A program made the translations under genes and the position numbers. Shown piece after piece: positions 1-6,669 of a DNA stretch of 13,997 nucleotides. The stretch comes from Bacteroidales bacterium UBA4243 (GTDB taxonomy: Bacteria > Bacteroidota > Bacteroidia > Bacteroidales > F082), in the NCBI GenBank assembly GCA_002396205.1, contig DGXB01000041.1, positions 1 through 13,997 of the forward strand, given 5' to 3'. A model generated the notes under the pieces. The model had not been told where the DNA came from, did no database searches, and saw only the letters and a list, made by a program, of their open reading frames with translations. Position 1 is the stretch's first letter. Each line of letters begins with the position of its first letter.

Positions 1-56
1 AATCGCCCTGAACAATTTGCCGGAAAAAGTCGTAAATTGTCGCCCGCGCCTGCGCG

Positions 57-64
57 CAAATTTA
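57..64 (-). promoter_or_regulatory. Candidate leftward Bacteroidota -7 element
   Basis: On the minus strand the sequence reads TAAATTTG, matching TAnnTTTG. No convincing -33 TTTG is visible at the expected distance, where the TG microsatellite begins. Any gene it drives would lie outside the window, so this is a weak, match-only call. Confidence 0.25.
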
Positions 65-85
65 TAGAGGTGATGGGCGATAAGA

Positions 86-121
<36 letters not shown>

Positions 122-295
122 AAACAAATTTCCGAAACCTCCAAATATTATTGGGGTTTCTTCGCCGTGGCGACCGAAAAAATGTTTGTTTTTGCGGACA
201 TAATCACACTTTTGTTTTGCGGGCGCAAAATTACGAAAAGAATCGCAAAGTGGTCAATGAAAGACGGATTTTTTTGGGTGATAATAAATGCAAGG

Positions 296-607
296 CTACT
301 TCACTTGTCTGGCTTGTTGCTTCGGCTCGCAGCGAGTGTCCCAGAAAGCGGCGATATAGATAGTGTCGTCCTCAATGAAATAGACCATCTTGCTTAAGCC
401 ATTGATGATGACGCTGCGATAGGTTTTGGGGCGGTCATTGAAAAGTGGGTCAATGGGGCCGAGATTAGGATGAGTTTTCAGCATCTTGGTGGTTTCGCGC
501 ACTTCCAGCAAGAACACATCTTTCCGTTTGGCTCCAAAATGCCGGTGAATATATTCGGCAACTTGGTTTCTGCTTTTTCTCGCTTTGGCATCCCAAACTA
601 CTTTCAT
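296..607 (-). CDS. ParE/RelE-superfamily toxin of a type II toxin-antitoxin module
   Basis: This 103-aa protein has the compact fold-pattern of ParE/RelE toxins: an N-terminal beta strand (KVVWDAKA, 2-9), a long helical stretch (about 12-45), then NLGPIDP (48-54), the strand YRSVIINGLSKMVYFI (63-78) and the ending IYIAAFWDTRCEP (83-95). The last segment corresponds to the 'iwDtRrdP' C-terminal motif of the ParE/RelE family. ParE proteins poison DNA gyrase, while RelE proteins cleave ribosome-bound mRNA; sequence inspection cannot decide between these, although the length and ending are more ParE-like. Its ATG overlaps the upstream gene's TGA (ATGA at 604-607), indicating translational coupling to the antitoxin. 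The family call is firm, the biochemical target is not. Confidence 0.82.
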   Translation of the reverse strand: MKVVWDAKARKSRNQVAEYIHRHFGAKRKDVFLLEVRETTKMLKTHPNLGPIDPLFNDRPKTYRSVIINGLSKMVYFIEDDTIYIAAFWDTRCEPKQQARQVK

Positions 608-885
608 ACTGCTTCTGTTAATTCATAATGTTTTTGTTCCATGCGGGCGAAATCCTCTTCCCATTCGTCCCATGCCTCTTCGTCGGGGATACCCTTGCCT
701 GCGGCGAAGTTGGCCTCAGCCTCGTCAAGCATGGCGTTAATCTCCTCCATCGTGTAAGGTTTCAACTCTGAGTCCTCCTCCTTCTTGGCCTGTTCAATCA
801 GATGGTTGGCCACCCAAAGCATGTTGTCGGGAGAGAGTGTCCCGTACAGGTATTCGAGCAATCCCTGCAATGCTGCTGTACTCAT
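604..885 (-). CDS. Acidic antitoxin partner of the ParE/RelE toxin
   Basis: The product is 93 aa, strongly acidic and predicted mostly helical, with a C-terminal segment (about 44-88, PYTMEEINAMLDEAEANF onward) of the kind that wraps the toxin in type II modules. I see no ribbon-helix-helix or helix-turn-helix signature in the N-terminal half (LLEYLYGTLSPDNMLWVANH), so how it binds DNA, if at all, is unclear. The open frame continues upstream to 1131. I chose the start at 885 because it follows an AAAGGA Shine-Dalgarno-like site, lies about 35 nt downstream of the promoter element at 920-927, and the extension is low-complexity basic sequence crossing that promoter. The gene is first in a two-gene operon. 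The functional assignment rests mainly on its position and size. Confidence 0.72.
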   Translation of the reverse strand: MSTAALQGLLEYLYGTLSPDNMLWVANHLIEQAKKEEDSELKPYTMEEINAMLDEAEANFAAGKGIPDEEAWDEWEEDFARMEQKHYELTEAV

Positions 886-919
886 AGTGTTATCCTTTCT
901 TTTTTTCGGTTTGACGCTG

Positions 920-927
920 CAAAGATA
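920..927 (-). promoter_or_regulatory. Bacteroidota -7 promoter element of the TA operon
   Basis: The minus strand reads TATCTTTG, a full match to TAnnTTTG, ending 34 bp upstream of the antitoxin ATG and followed by GCAGCG, a context often seen at such promoters. The -33 region is only a partial match (GTTTCC). Type II antitoxin complexes usually repress their own promoter; no strong operator palindrome is visible here. Confidence 0.65.
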
Positions 928-1108
928 CACATCTTTTCGGGAAACGCTTGTTTTTTCGGCAAAATCACCAAAAAGATTCCAATCCATCTCGGCGGTTGAT
1001 TGTTCAATCGTTTTATTGTTGGTCGCCAATCGGGGTGTTGTCAACCGCGACTGCCGACGTTTTTTCCCTTTCGTGGAATAGGGACTCGCCCCGCGTTGAA
1101 AAACAAAT

Positions 1109-1140
1109 CGGCTTTCCTTGCGTAACTGCAAGAAAAGCCG
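1109..1140 (-). terminator. Probable intrinsic terminator of the beta-helix operon
   Basis: An inverted repeat with 13-bp arms and one G-T pair (CGGCTTTCCTTGC, six-base loop, GCAAGAAAAGCCG) lies about 95 bp downstream of the 763-aa gene. On the minus strand the stem is followed by ATTTGTTTTTC, an interrupted T-rich tract. It could act as a terminator for that operon. The T-run is imperfect, so the alternative is a structured 3' end protected from decay. Confidence 0.55.
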
Positions 1141-1175
1141 TATCTTCCAGCGCGAAAAAGCCGAGAAGTCAGATT

Positions 1176-1199
1176 AATTGAATGTGTGTTTATTCAATT
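1176..1199. repeat. Short perfect inverted repeat
   Basis: AATTGAAT and ATTCAATT, 8 bp each, are separated by an eight-base loop. It lies 35 bp past the stop codon of the 763-aa gene. It is AT-rich and has no T-run of its own; it may be part of the 3' untranslated structure preceding the stronger hairpin at 1109-1140, or a protein-binding site. Confidence 0.45.
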
Positions 1200-1233
1200 G
1201 TAAGGTGGTCAAGAAAACATGGAATATTATCCA

Positions 1234-3525
1234 TTACCATCCGCCGCCTCCCGCACTCACCGTGGTCACCATCGAGTTGACGTTGACCGTGGTGCTTTGG
1301 CCGCCGCTGTAGGTGACGTTGCCCGTGTAGTAGCCGTTCCAGTTGGTGCCACCGCTGATGGTGCCGTTGTATTTTACGGTGTACGATTGTCCGGTTTGCA
1401 GCTGCGGGTCGGTGAAGAGCATCACCAAGCCGCTGCCGCCGCCCGGACCCGGCCAACCGCCTCCTCCGGAAAGAGTGGGGCATTGGTAGGTGCAGATGAC
1501 CGTGCCGTCCGACTTCAGAATCTGGATGGCGTAGCCCGACTGCGTGTTGATTTTCAGCGAAGGCTGGGTGCACACGTTCTGGGTGGGGTTGCTCGTGGCG
1601 CCGCCCGTGCCGATGTAGGTGCCTCCCGTGATCTTGAACTGGTTGTTGTCGCAGTCGAAGCCTTCCTCGGGCTGGCGCGCGCCGTTGGAGATGACGAAAC
1701 CACCGTTGAGGAAAAGGGTGCCATTCGAGTCGATGCCGTCGTTGTTGTCGCTGTGCGAGTAGACGGTGCCGCCGTTGATGGTGAGGTTGGTCCGTGCATT
1801 GATGGGATCGTCGGTCTTCGAGTAGGTCTCGATGTTGCCGCCGTTGATGGTCAGCGTGGCCTTGCTTTCGATGCACTCGCCGCCTTCGTTGTTCTGCGTG
1901 CAGTTGACCGTGACGGTGCCGCTGTTGATGGTCAAGTTGCCTCGACTCTTGATGCCCTTGGGATTGGCGTAGTCGCCGCCACCGCCGCCAGGACCGGGCC
2001 AGCCGCCGCCGCTCGAAACGGTGATGCGTTCGCCGGAGGTGGTGACGTTGAGGATGAGGCCGTCGTCGGTGCCGCCTTCGGTGCCGAGGGTGAGGGTGGA
2101 GGTGGTGTGGTCGTCGTCGCCCACGTTGATGCCTTTGCCGCCGGTGCCCGAGCTGATGAGGGTGAGGTTGCCTGAGAGGATGCTCATGTTGCCGTCCGAG
2201 CGCAGGCAGGCCGAGGTGTAGGCGTCTTTGGTGGAGCCGCTCACGGTGTACGAAGCACCGTTGCCTTGCGTGGTGATGTGCATCGTGGCGCCGTCGATGG
2301 TGAGGTTGCCGTCGGCGCTGATGCCCTTGCCCCCGTGGTTCGTGGTGGGCAAAGTGATGGTGAATGTGCCGCCCGTGATGTTGATGTCGGTGTCGCACTT
2401 GATGGCCGAGCAGTAGGAGGGCACGTTTTGTCCTTCTACCGATTCGAGCACGGTGCTGCCCGAGGCAGTGATGTCGATGGTGCCGCCGCTGATGTTGATG
2501 GCTCCGTCCACTTTGAGGCCTTTCGACATGTCGCCCGAGTTCACGATGGTGAGCGTGCCGCCCGTGATGTTGAGGTCGCTGTCGGCCTTGATGCCTTTAC
2601 TGTCGGTGCCACTCGTGTTGATGCCGAGCGAGCCGCCGCTCATGGTGAAGAGGCCCGAGACCTTGATGCCTCTTTGGGCTTCGGCGGTCGTGTTGATGCT
2701 GAGGTTGCCGTTGGCGATGGTGACGGTGCCCGAGAAGTCGAGGCCGTCGGAGCCTGCCGAGGCGATGGTGAGCGTGCCGCCGTTCCATTGCAGGTTGCTG
2801 CTGCCGTGGATGCCGTCGCTGTCGGTACCTAATATATTAATGGTGCCTGAGTTCATCGTCATCGTGCCTTCCACCGCGATGCCGTGTTTGGCGTTTCCTG
2901 TCACGTTCAGCGTGCCGCCGCTGATGGTGAGGCTGCCTGCGGCTTGCAAGGCACCAATGAGTGCGCTGTTGGCGTTGTCGATGATGGTGGAAGTGCCTCT
3001 CAGGGCGAGTGTGACGCTTACGTTGGAGGCCAAATTGATGGCTGCCGTGCTACCGCTGGTGAGGTTCAACGAGCTGAGAGCCAAATAGAAAGATGAGCTG
3101 CTATACATCGTCAGCGAGCCGTTGGAAGAACTGCCCGAAACGACGTAGGGCACATTAGCCATGGTGGAGTTCACGGTCACGGTGGCGCCGCTTGTGCTGA
3201 CCTCGACTCCGCTGTTGGAGAACGGGTTGACCACATTCACGCTGCTTCCGTTGTAGGTGATGTAGACCGTGTCGCCCGCAGGCGGTTCTTCTTGCAGGTT
3301 GAAGGTGATGCTGTCGAATTGCGTGATGGGGAAGGTCGTCGTTCCACTCTCCGTGTTGATGAGCATGTTGGCGGGCTGACTGCCTTGGAAACGTATTTCG
3401 TTGATTTCGTTCACTTCTTTTTGGTAAGTCACCGAACCCGACCTGTGCAGGTTCATGTTGTAGTTTTGCGCGTATAAGCCGATGCAGCCGAGCAAAATGG
3501 CAAAAGTCAAAGCGGTCTTTTTCAT
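1234..3525 (-). CDS. Secreted beta-helix protein of the Cthe_2159/DUF4353 carbohydrate-binding type
   Basis: This 763-aa exported protein starts with a signal peptide (1-20, cleavage after LYA). A short beta module (about 22-78, ending FPITQFDSITFN) follows, resembling one in the neighbouring T9SS protein. The rest is a long array of turns of the form 'sGGTlnI...g.GI...gdlnI' (about 85-690), as in Cthe_2159-type right-handed beta-helix proteins, which are known from Clostridium thermocellum to bind plant cell-wall polysaccharide. Two glycine-rich inserts with the motif GGGWPGPGGG (about 507-516 and 688-697) interrupt the helix, and the protein ends in GGGGW. No T9SS sorting domain or LPXTG-like tail is present. 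The ATG overlaps the upstream gene's TGA (ATGA at 3522-3525), so the two are translationally coupled. The family call is strong; the ligand is unknown. Confidence 0.8.
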   Translation of the reverse strand: MKKTALTFAILLGCIGLYAQNYNMNLHRSGSVTYQKEVNEINEIRFQGSQPANMLINTESGTTTFPITQFDSITFNLQEEPPAGDTVYITYNGSSVNVVNPFSNSGVEVSTSGATVTVNSTMANVPYVVSGSSSNGSLTMYSSSSFYLALSSLNLTSGSTAAINLASNVSVTLALRGTSTIIDNANSALIGALQAAGSLTISGGTLNVTGNAKHGIAVEGTMTMNSGTINILGTDSDGIHGSSNLQWNGGTLTIASAGSDGLDFSGTVTIANGNLSINTTAEAQRGIKVSGLFTMSGGSLGINTSGTDSKGIKADSDLNITGGTLTIVNSGDMSKGLKVDGAINISGGTIDITASGSTVLESVEGQNVPSYCSAIKCDTDINITGGTFTITLPTTNHGGKGISADGNLTIDGATMHITTQGNGASYTVSGSTKDAYTSACLRSDGNMSILSGNLTLISSGTGGKGINVGDDDHTTSTLTLGTEGGTDDGLILNVTTSGERITVSSGGGWPGPGGGGGDYANPKGIKSRGNLTINSGTVTVNCTQNNEGGECIESKATLTINGGNIETYSKTDDPINARTNLTINGGTVYSHSDNNDGIDSNGTLFLNGGFVISNGARQPEEGFDCDNNQFKITGGTYIGTGGATSNPTQNVCTQPSLKINTQSGYAIQILKSDGTVICTYQCPTLSGGGGWPGPGGGSGLVMLFTDPQLQTGQSYTVKYNGTISGGTNWNGYYTGNVTYSGGQSTTVNVNSMVTTVSAGGGGW

Positions 3526-4016
3526 AGTTTCATCATTTTAAAGGTGTTGTAATTGACATTGACCAAATAAAGCCCTTGTGGGAGTGTGGAGACATCAACT
3601 GTTTGGTTGTCATCGATTTGCGTGGCTTTTATCAGCCTGCCGTCGAGGGCATAGATCTTGACGGTCTGTTTCCCCCTGACGTTGCGGAACGTCACCTTGT
3701 CGTGGACAGGGTTGGGAAAAAACGCAACATCGAGACTTGAGGTTTCGTCAAGACCTTCCACTTCTTGGCAGGTGATTTTGCGGATGTCGGCCAAGGGGTA
3801 GGCGACGGTGGTCATTTTGTCGATAGTCTCGGTGATGACCAACTTCTCGCCGTTGTCGAAATACATGTAGCTCGTGTTGAGCATGTCGTAGGTTTCCTCG
3901 GTTCCGTCGTTCATCGTGATGGTGAGGTGGACGTAGGTGGACTGCGCTGCTACTCTGAGGATCAGTCCCAAAGTGAGGATGATGAGCAGCAGTCCTCGGT
4001 TGATTAATTGTTTCAT
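3522..4016 (-). CDS. Small exported protein with T9SS type A C-terminal sorting domain
   Basis: The product is 164 aa. The open frame runs up to 4241, but the start at 4016 is preferred because it opens a clear signal peptide (KQLINRG, then LLLIILTLGLILRVAAQ, cleavage near residue 25) and lies downstream of a promoter element. Residues about 26-85 form a beta module (VHLTITMNDGTEETYDM... PLADIRKITC) seen at the N-terminus of many Bacteroidales surface proteins. Residues about 97-164 are a type IX secretion sorting domain: FFPNPVHDKVTF, VKIYALDGRLI, DVSTLPQGLYLVNV and a lysine-rich end. The type IX system carries such proteins across the outer membrane and usually anchors them to the surface. 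It is first in an operon with the beta-helix protein; the shared N-terminal module suggests, but does not prove, joint function. Confidence 0.82.
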   Translation of the reverse strand: MKQLINRGLLLIILTLGLILRVAAQSTYVHLTITMNDGTEETYDMLNTSYMYFDNGEKLVITETIDKMTTVAYPLADIRKITCQEVEGLDETSSLDVAFFPNPVHDKVTFRNVRGKQTVKIYALDGRLIKATQIDDNQTVDVSTLPQGLYLVNVNYNTFKMMKL

Positions 4017-4050
4017 TGGTGTATGAGTTTTTAAAATCCCTGAAAAAACG

Positions 4051-4058
4051 CAAAAATA
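4051..4058 (-). promoter_or_regulatory. Bacteroidota -7 element upstream of the T9SS/beta-helix operon
   Basis: The minus strand reads TATTTTTG, a full TAnnTTTG match, 34 bp upstream of the ATG at 4016. A second match (TATATTTG, 4078-4071) lies 20 bp further upstream and could be an alternative promoter. The region is AT-rich and falls between the stop of the uvrA2-like gene and this operon, supporting separate transcription. Confidence 0.6.
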
Positions 4059-4101
4059 GGTATTATTTTGCAAATATAAGTTCCGTTTTATCAATAAAAT
4101 A

Positions 4102-4115
4102 AGCCGTTTTAGGCT
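4102..4115 (-). terminator. Weak terminator-like hairpin at the uvrA2 stop codon
   Basis: AGCC and GGCT, with a six-base loop, form a 4-bp core stem that overlaps the TAG of the uvrA2-like gene. On the minus strand it is followed by TATTTTATTG. The stem is short, so termination efficiency is doubtful. Confidence 0.3.
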
Positions 4116-6384
4116 AAATTTCATATTCTTGACTTGAAAGATATGGTCTTGTAATTGAGGCCGGACACTGCAACATTTGCTTTGGCGTACCTTCGAATAG
4201 GACTTTGCCGCCCATGTTGCCGCCTCCTGGACCGAGTTCAATGAGGTGGTCGCACTGTTTCAGCATCTCCAAGTTGTGCTCAATCAGGAAGATGGTGTTG
4301 CCCGCCTCGACCATTTTGCCAAAAAGGTCCAGAATCCGCTTGATGTCGTTGAGGTGGAGGCCGTCGCTGGGTTCGTCCATGATGAAGATCTTGCCCGCGT
4401 CGCGCAGATAGGAAGCCAACTTGATGCGTTGCAGCTCGCCGCCCGAGAGTGTCGAAAGCGACTGGTTGAGATGCAGATAGCCCAACCCGACTTTGCGCAA
4501 AGGCTCCAACTTGTCGGCGATGACGGTGCCGCTGAACACTTCGGCGGCATTGTTGGCCGTGAGGTCCATCACCTCGGCGATGTTCATGCCTTGCACCTTA
4601 TATAATAATACCTCGTTGCTGTAGCGCAGTCCGCCGCAAGCCTCGCAAACGGTTTCGATGCTATCCATAAATGCCATGTCGCTGACGATGACGCCCTTGC
4701 CTTGGCAAACGGGGCAGCCGCCTTTGCCGTTGAAGGAGAACAAATCTGCTTTGGTCTTGTTCGTCTTGGCGAAGAGCTTGCGGATGTCGTCGGCCACTTC
4801 GAGGTAGGTGGCAGGCGTCGAGCGCAGGCTGATGCCGATGTTCTTTTGGCTGATGTAGACGATTTCCTCGGGCTTCGGATAGGCCTTGCGGAAACACTCC
4901 ATCAACGAGCTTTTGCCCGAACCGGCCACGCCTGCGATGCCGCACATCACGCCCAAGGGCAGGTCGATGGTCAGGTCTTTGATGTTATGCAAAGTGGCGT
5001 TCTCCAAGTGGAAAAACGACTTGGGTTGGCGCACCGTCTCCTTGATTTCCGAGGTCGCGCTGAGCGATTTGCCCGTAAGCGTTTGGCTGTGGAGCAGTTC
5101 GTCGTAGCTGCCTTCAAACACGATTTCGCCGCCGGCCATGCCCGCGCCCGGACCCATGTCGATGATATGGTCGGCGATTTTGATCATGTCCTTGTGGTGC
5201 TCGACGAGGATGACCGTGTTGCCGTGGTTCTTCAGTTTTTGCACTGACTTCTGCATCAGTAGGATGTCGTGGTTGTGGAGGCCAACGCTGGGTTCGTCGA
5301 GGATGTACATCACGTCCGACAGTGGCGAGTTGATGTATTTGGCGATTTTGCAGCGTTGCGCCTCGCCGCCCGAGAGCGTCCCGATGGCGCGGTCAAGGGT
5401 GAGGTAGCCGAGGCCGATTTCCTCCAAGGCGGCCAGACGCTCGATGGTGGCGTGCTTGATGTCTTCGGCCAACGGATTGCCGATGGTTTCCATCCATTTT
5501 CGGGCATCGGCGATGCTCATCGCGGTCACCTCGGCGATGTTCAGCCCGTTGATTTTGCAGGAGCGTATCTTTTCGTTGAGGCGCGTCCCCTTGCAGTCGG
5601 GACAGGTGCCCATCGTCAGCATCGGGTTGAGCACGGCGGCGTGGAGCAGGCCTTCCTCCGAGTTGATGATGCTGCGGTACATGCGCGGGATGAGGCCTTC
5701 GTATTTGGCACTCTTCGGCCAGTTCGACGGCGGGTTTTTCAACTTGATTTGCGGCGAGTTGAGGAAGAGGTCGAGTTCTTCGGGCGAGTAGTCGCGGATT
5801 TTCTTGTCGAGGTCGAAGAGGCCGCTGTGGGCGTAGCGGATCCAGCGCCAGCCGCCCTTGCCGAAGGCGATGTAGTGGATGGTGTCCTCGTCGTTGAGCG
5901 ACTTGTCGAAGTCGACGAGCTTGTGGATGTCCAACTCGCGGATTTCTCCCAAACCCGCACAGCGCGGACAGCTGCCCGACGGGTGGTTGAAGGAGAAAAC
6001 GTCGGAATAGCCCACGAAAGGCTGCCCGATGCGCGAGAATAACAATCTGAGTAGCGCGTAAATATCTGTATATGTTCCTACTGTAGAACGTGAGTTGGAA
6101 GCTGGCTTACGTTGCTCAATCACGATGGCGATGGGCAAATTCTCAATGTCGCCGACGTGCGGACGACCGTATTTGGGCAAATACTGCTGCGTGAACGACG
6201 GGAAAGTGTCGTTCAGCTCGCGCCGCGACTTGGCCGCGATAGTATCTAAAACCAATGACGACTTGCCCGAGCCTGATACGCCTGTCACCACGGTGATTTG
6301 CCGCTTCGGGATGCACACGTCGACGTGCTTCAGGTTGTTCTCGGTGGCGTCTTTTATGATGATGTAGTCGTTGGGTTGAGTCAT
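4114..6384 (-). CDS. uvrA2: Class II UvrA-like ABC ATPase (UvrA2 type)
   Basis: This 756-aa protein has two full ABC nucleotide-binding domains: Walker A GVSGSGKS (35-42), signature LSGGEAQR (337-344), Walker B VMYILDEP (358-365) and switch His396; then Walker A GVAGSGKS (485-492), signature LSGGELQR (646-653), Walker B IFIMDEP (666-672) and His703. Cysteine pairs CPRC (139-142) and CPDC (261-264), and CPVC (557-560) and CEAC (580-583), fit the UvrA zinc modules. Canonical UvrA has about 940 residues; here the segment between Walker A1 and the first zinc module is shortened where the UvrB-binding domain would be, as in UvrA2/DrrC-type proteins linked to DNA-damage tolerance or resistance to DNA-binding drugs. 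It binds DNA in the cytoplasm and probably does not replace UvrA in UvrB loading. It stands alone, with no uvrB or uvrC nearby. Confidence 0.88.
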   Translation of the reverse strand: MTQPNDYIIIKDATENNLKHVDVCIPKRQITVVTGVSGSGKSSLVLDTIAAKSRRELNDTFPSFTQQYLPKYGRPHVGDIENLPIAIVIEQRKPASNSRSTVGTYTDIYALLRLLFSRIGQPFVGYSDVFSFNHPSGSCPRCAGLGEIRELDIHKLVDFDKSLNDEDTIHYIAFGKGGWRWIRYAHSGLFDLDKKIRDYSPEELDLFLNSPQIKLKNPPSNWPKSAKYEGLIPRMYRSIINSEEGLLHAAVLNPMLTMGTCPDCKGTRLNEKIRSCKINGLNIAEVTAMSIADARKWMETIGNPLAEDIKHATIERLAALEEIGLGYLTLDRAIGTLSGGEAQRCKIAKYINSPLSDVMYILDEPSVGLHNHDILLMQKSVQKLKNHGNTVILVEHHKDMIKIADHIIDMGPGAGMAGGEIVFEGSYDELLHSQTLTGKSLSATSEIKETVRQPKSFFHLENATLHNIKDLTIDLPLGVMCGIAGVAGSGKSSLMECFRKAYPKPEEIVYISQKNIGISLRSTPATYLEVADDIRKLFAKTNKTKADLFSFNGKGGCPVCQGKGVIVSDMAFMDSIETVCEACGGLRYSNEVLLYKVQGMNIAEVMDLTANNAAEVFSGTVIADKLEPLRKVGLGYLHLNQSLSTLSGGELQRIKLASYLRDAGKIFIMDEPSDGLHLNDIKRILDLFGKMVEAGNTIFLIEHNLEMLKQCDHLIELGPGGGNMGGKVLFEGTPKQMLQCPASITRPYLSSQEYEI

Positions 6385-6403
6385 CGTGGATGGAATTGGG
6401 ATG

Positions 6404-6411
6404 CAAAGGTG
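6404..6411 (-). promoter_or_regulatory. Weak promoter candidate for the uvrA2-like gene
   Basis: The minus strand reads CACCTTTG, matching the TTTG half of TAnnTTTG but lacking the initial T. It is 19 bp upstream of the ATG and is followed by GCATCC. It is the best candidate I can see; the true promoter could lie further upstream. Confidence 0.3.
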
Positions 6412-6459
6412 CGATAAAATTCGTTTTCAACGGCATTTTTAGGTTGAAATTCTTTGGTC

Positions 6460-6581
6460 ACCTGCGCATTGTCGGAAATTTCGGTAGTTGTTCACCTGCG
6501 CACTATCGGAATTTTTGAGGTATGCTACCTGCGTATTGTCGGAATTTTGCGAGGTGTTATACCTGCGCATTGTCGGAAATT
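6460..6581. repeat. Four-copy 33-34-bp tandem repeat array
   Basis: Four copies of a 21-bp motif (plus-strand core ACCTGCGCATTGTCGGAA, ending ATT or TTT) begin at 6460, 6494, 6527 and 6561, spacing 34, 33 and 34 bp. Copies 1 and 4 are identical over the core; copies 2 and 3 differ at two or three positions. The 12-13-bp spacers are related but degenerate, and each core is preceded by a GGT...ACC mini-dyad (for example AGGTATGCTACCT at 6518-6530). The period is not a multiple of three, so translated frames shift from unit to unit, which argues against coding. The core is too short and the units too close for CRISPR. Confidence 0.85.
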
Positions 6582-6634
6582 GTTTAGTAATGTGTTGGAA
6601 ATTATGCTTTTGCGAAAAATCCTGCTTTTTGTCC

Positions 6635-6663
6635 TTGCGCCTTTGAAAAAATGTGTATTTTTG
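6635..6663 (+). promoter_or_regulatory. Bacteroidota-type promoter of the structured RNA
   Basis: TATTTTTG at 6656-6663 is a full TAnnTTTG match, followed by CAGCG. A TTG at 6635-6637 sits 18 bp upstream, close to the -33 spacing expected for the Bacteroidota primary sigma factor. Transcription would begin near 6670 and reach the terminator at 6927 without crossing a recognisable gene. Confidence 0.6.
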
Positions 6664-6669
6664 CAGCGA

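Larger units (their letters stand above)
886..1233. other. Intergenic region between the TA operon and the beta-helix operon
   Basis: Apart from the TA promoter (920-927) and two inverted repeats described separately (1109-1140 and 1176-1199), I see no gene. Short open frames here are continuations or shadows without a plausible start or family resemblance. Confidence 0.6.

Noticed and set aside
886..1131. 82-residue N-terminal extension of the antitoxin
   Set aside because: It crosses the TATCTTTG promoter and precedes the Shine-Dalgarno-like site of the start at 885; its composition differs from the rest of the protein.
1190..2398. Long minus-strand frame rich in His and Arg (402 codons) and the opposite-strand frames at 1219-2175, 2266-2832 and 2453-3088
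   Set aside because: They overlap the beta-helix gene, whose repetitive GC-rich codons keep other frames open. Their translations are biased, low-complexity and match no family.
4017..4241. 75-residue extension of the T9SS protein
   Set aside because: It overlaps the 3' end of the uvrA2-like gene in another frame and would bury the signal peptide inside the protein.
6460..6581. CRISPR array
   Set aside because: The repeat core is 21 bp with spacers of only 12-13 bp that are related to each other, and no cas gene is present.
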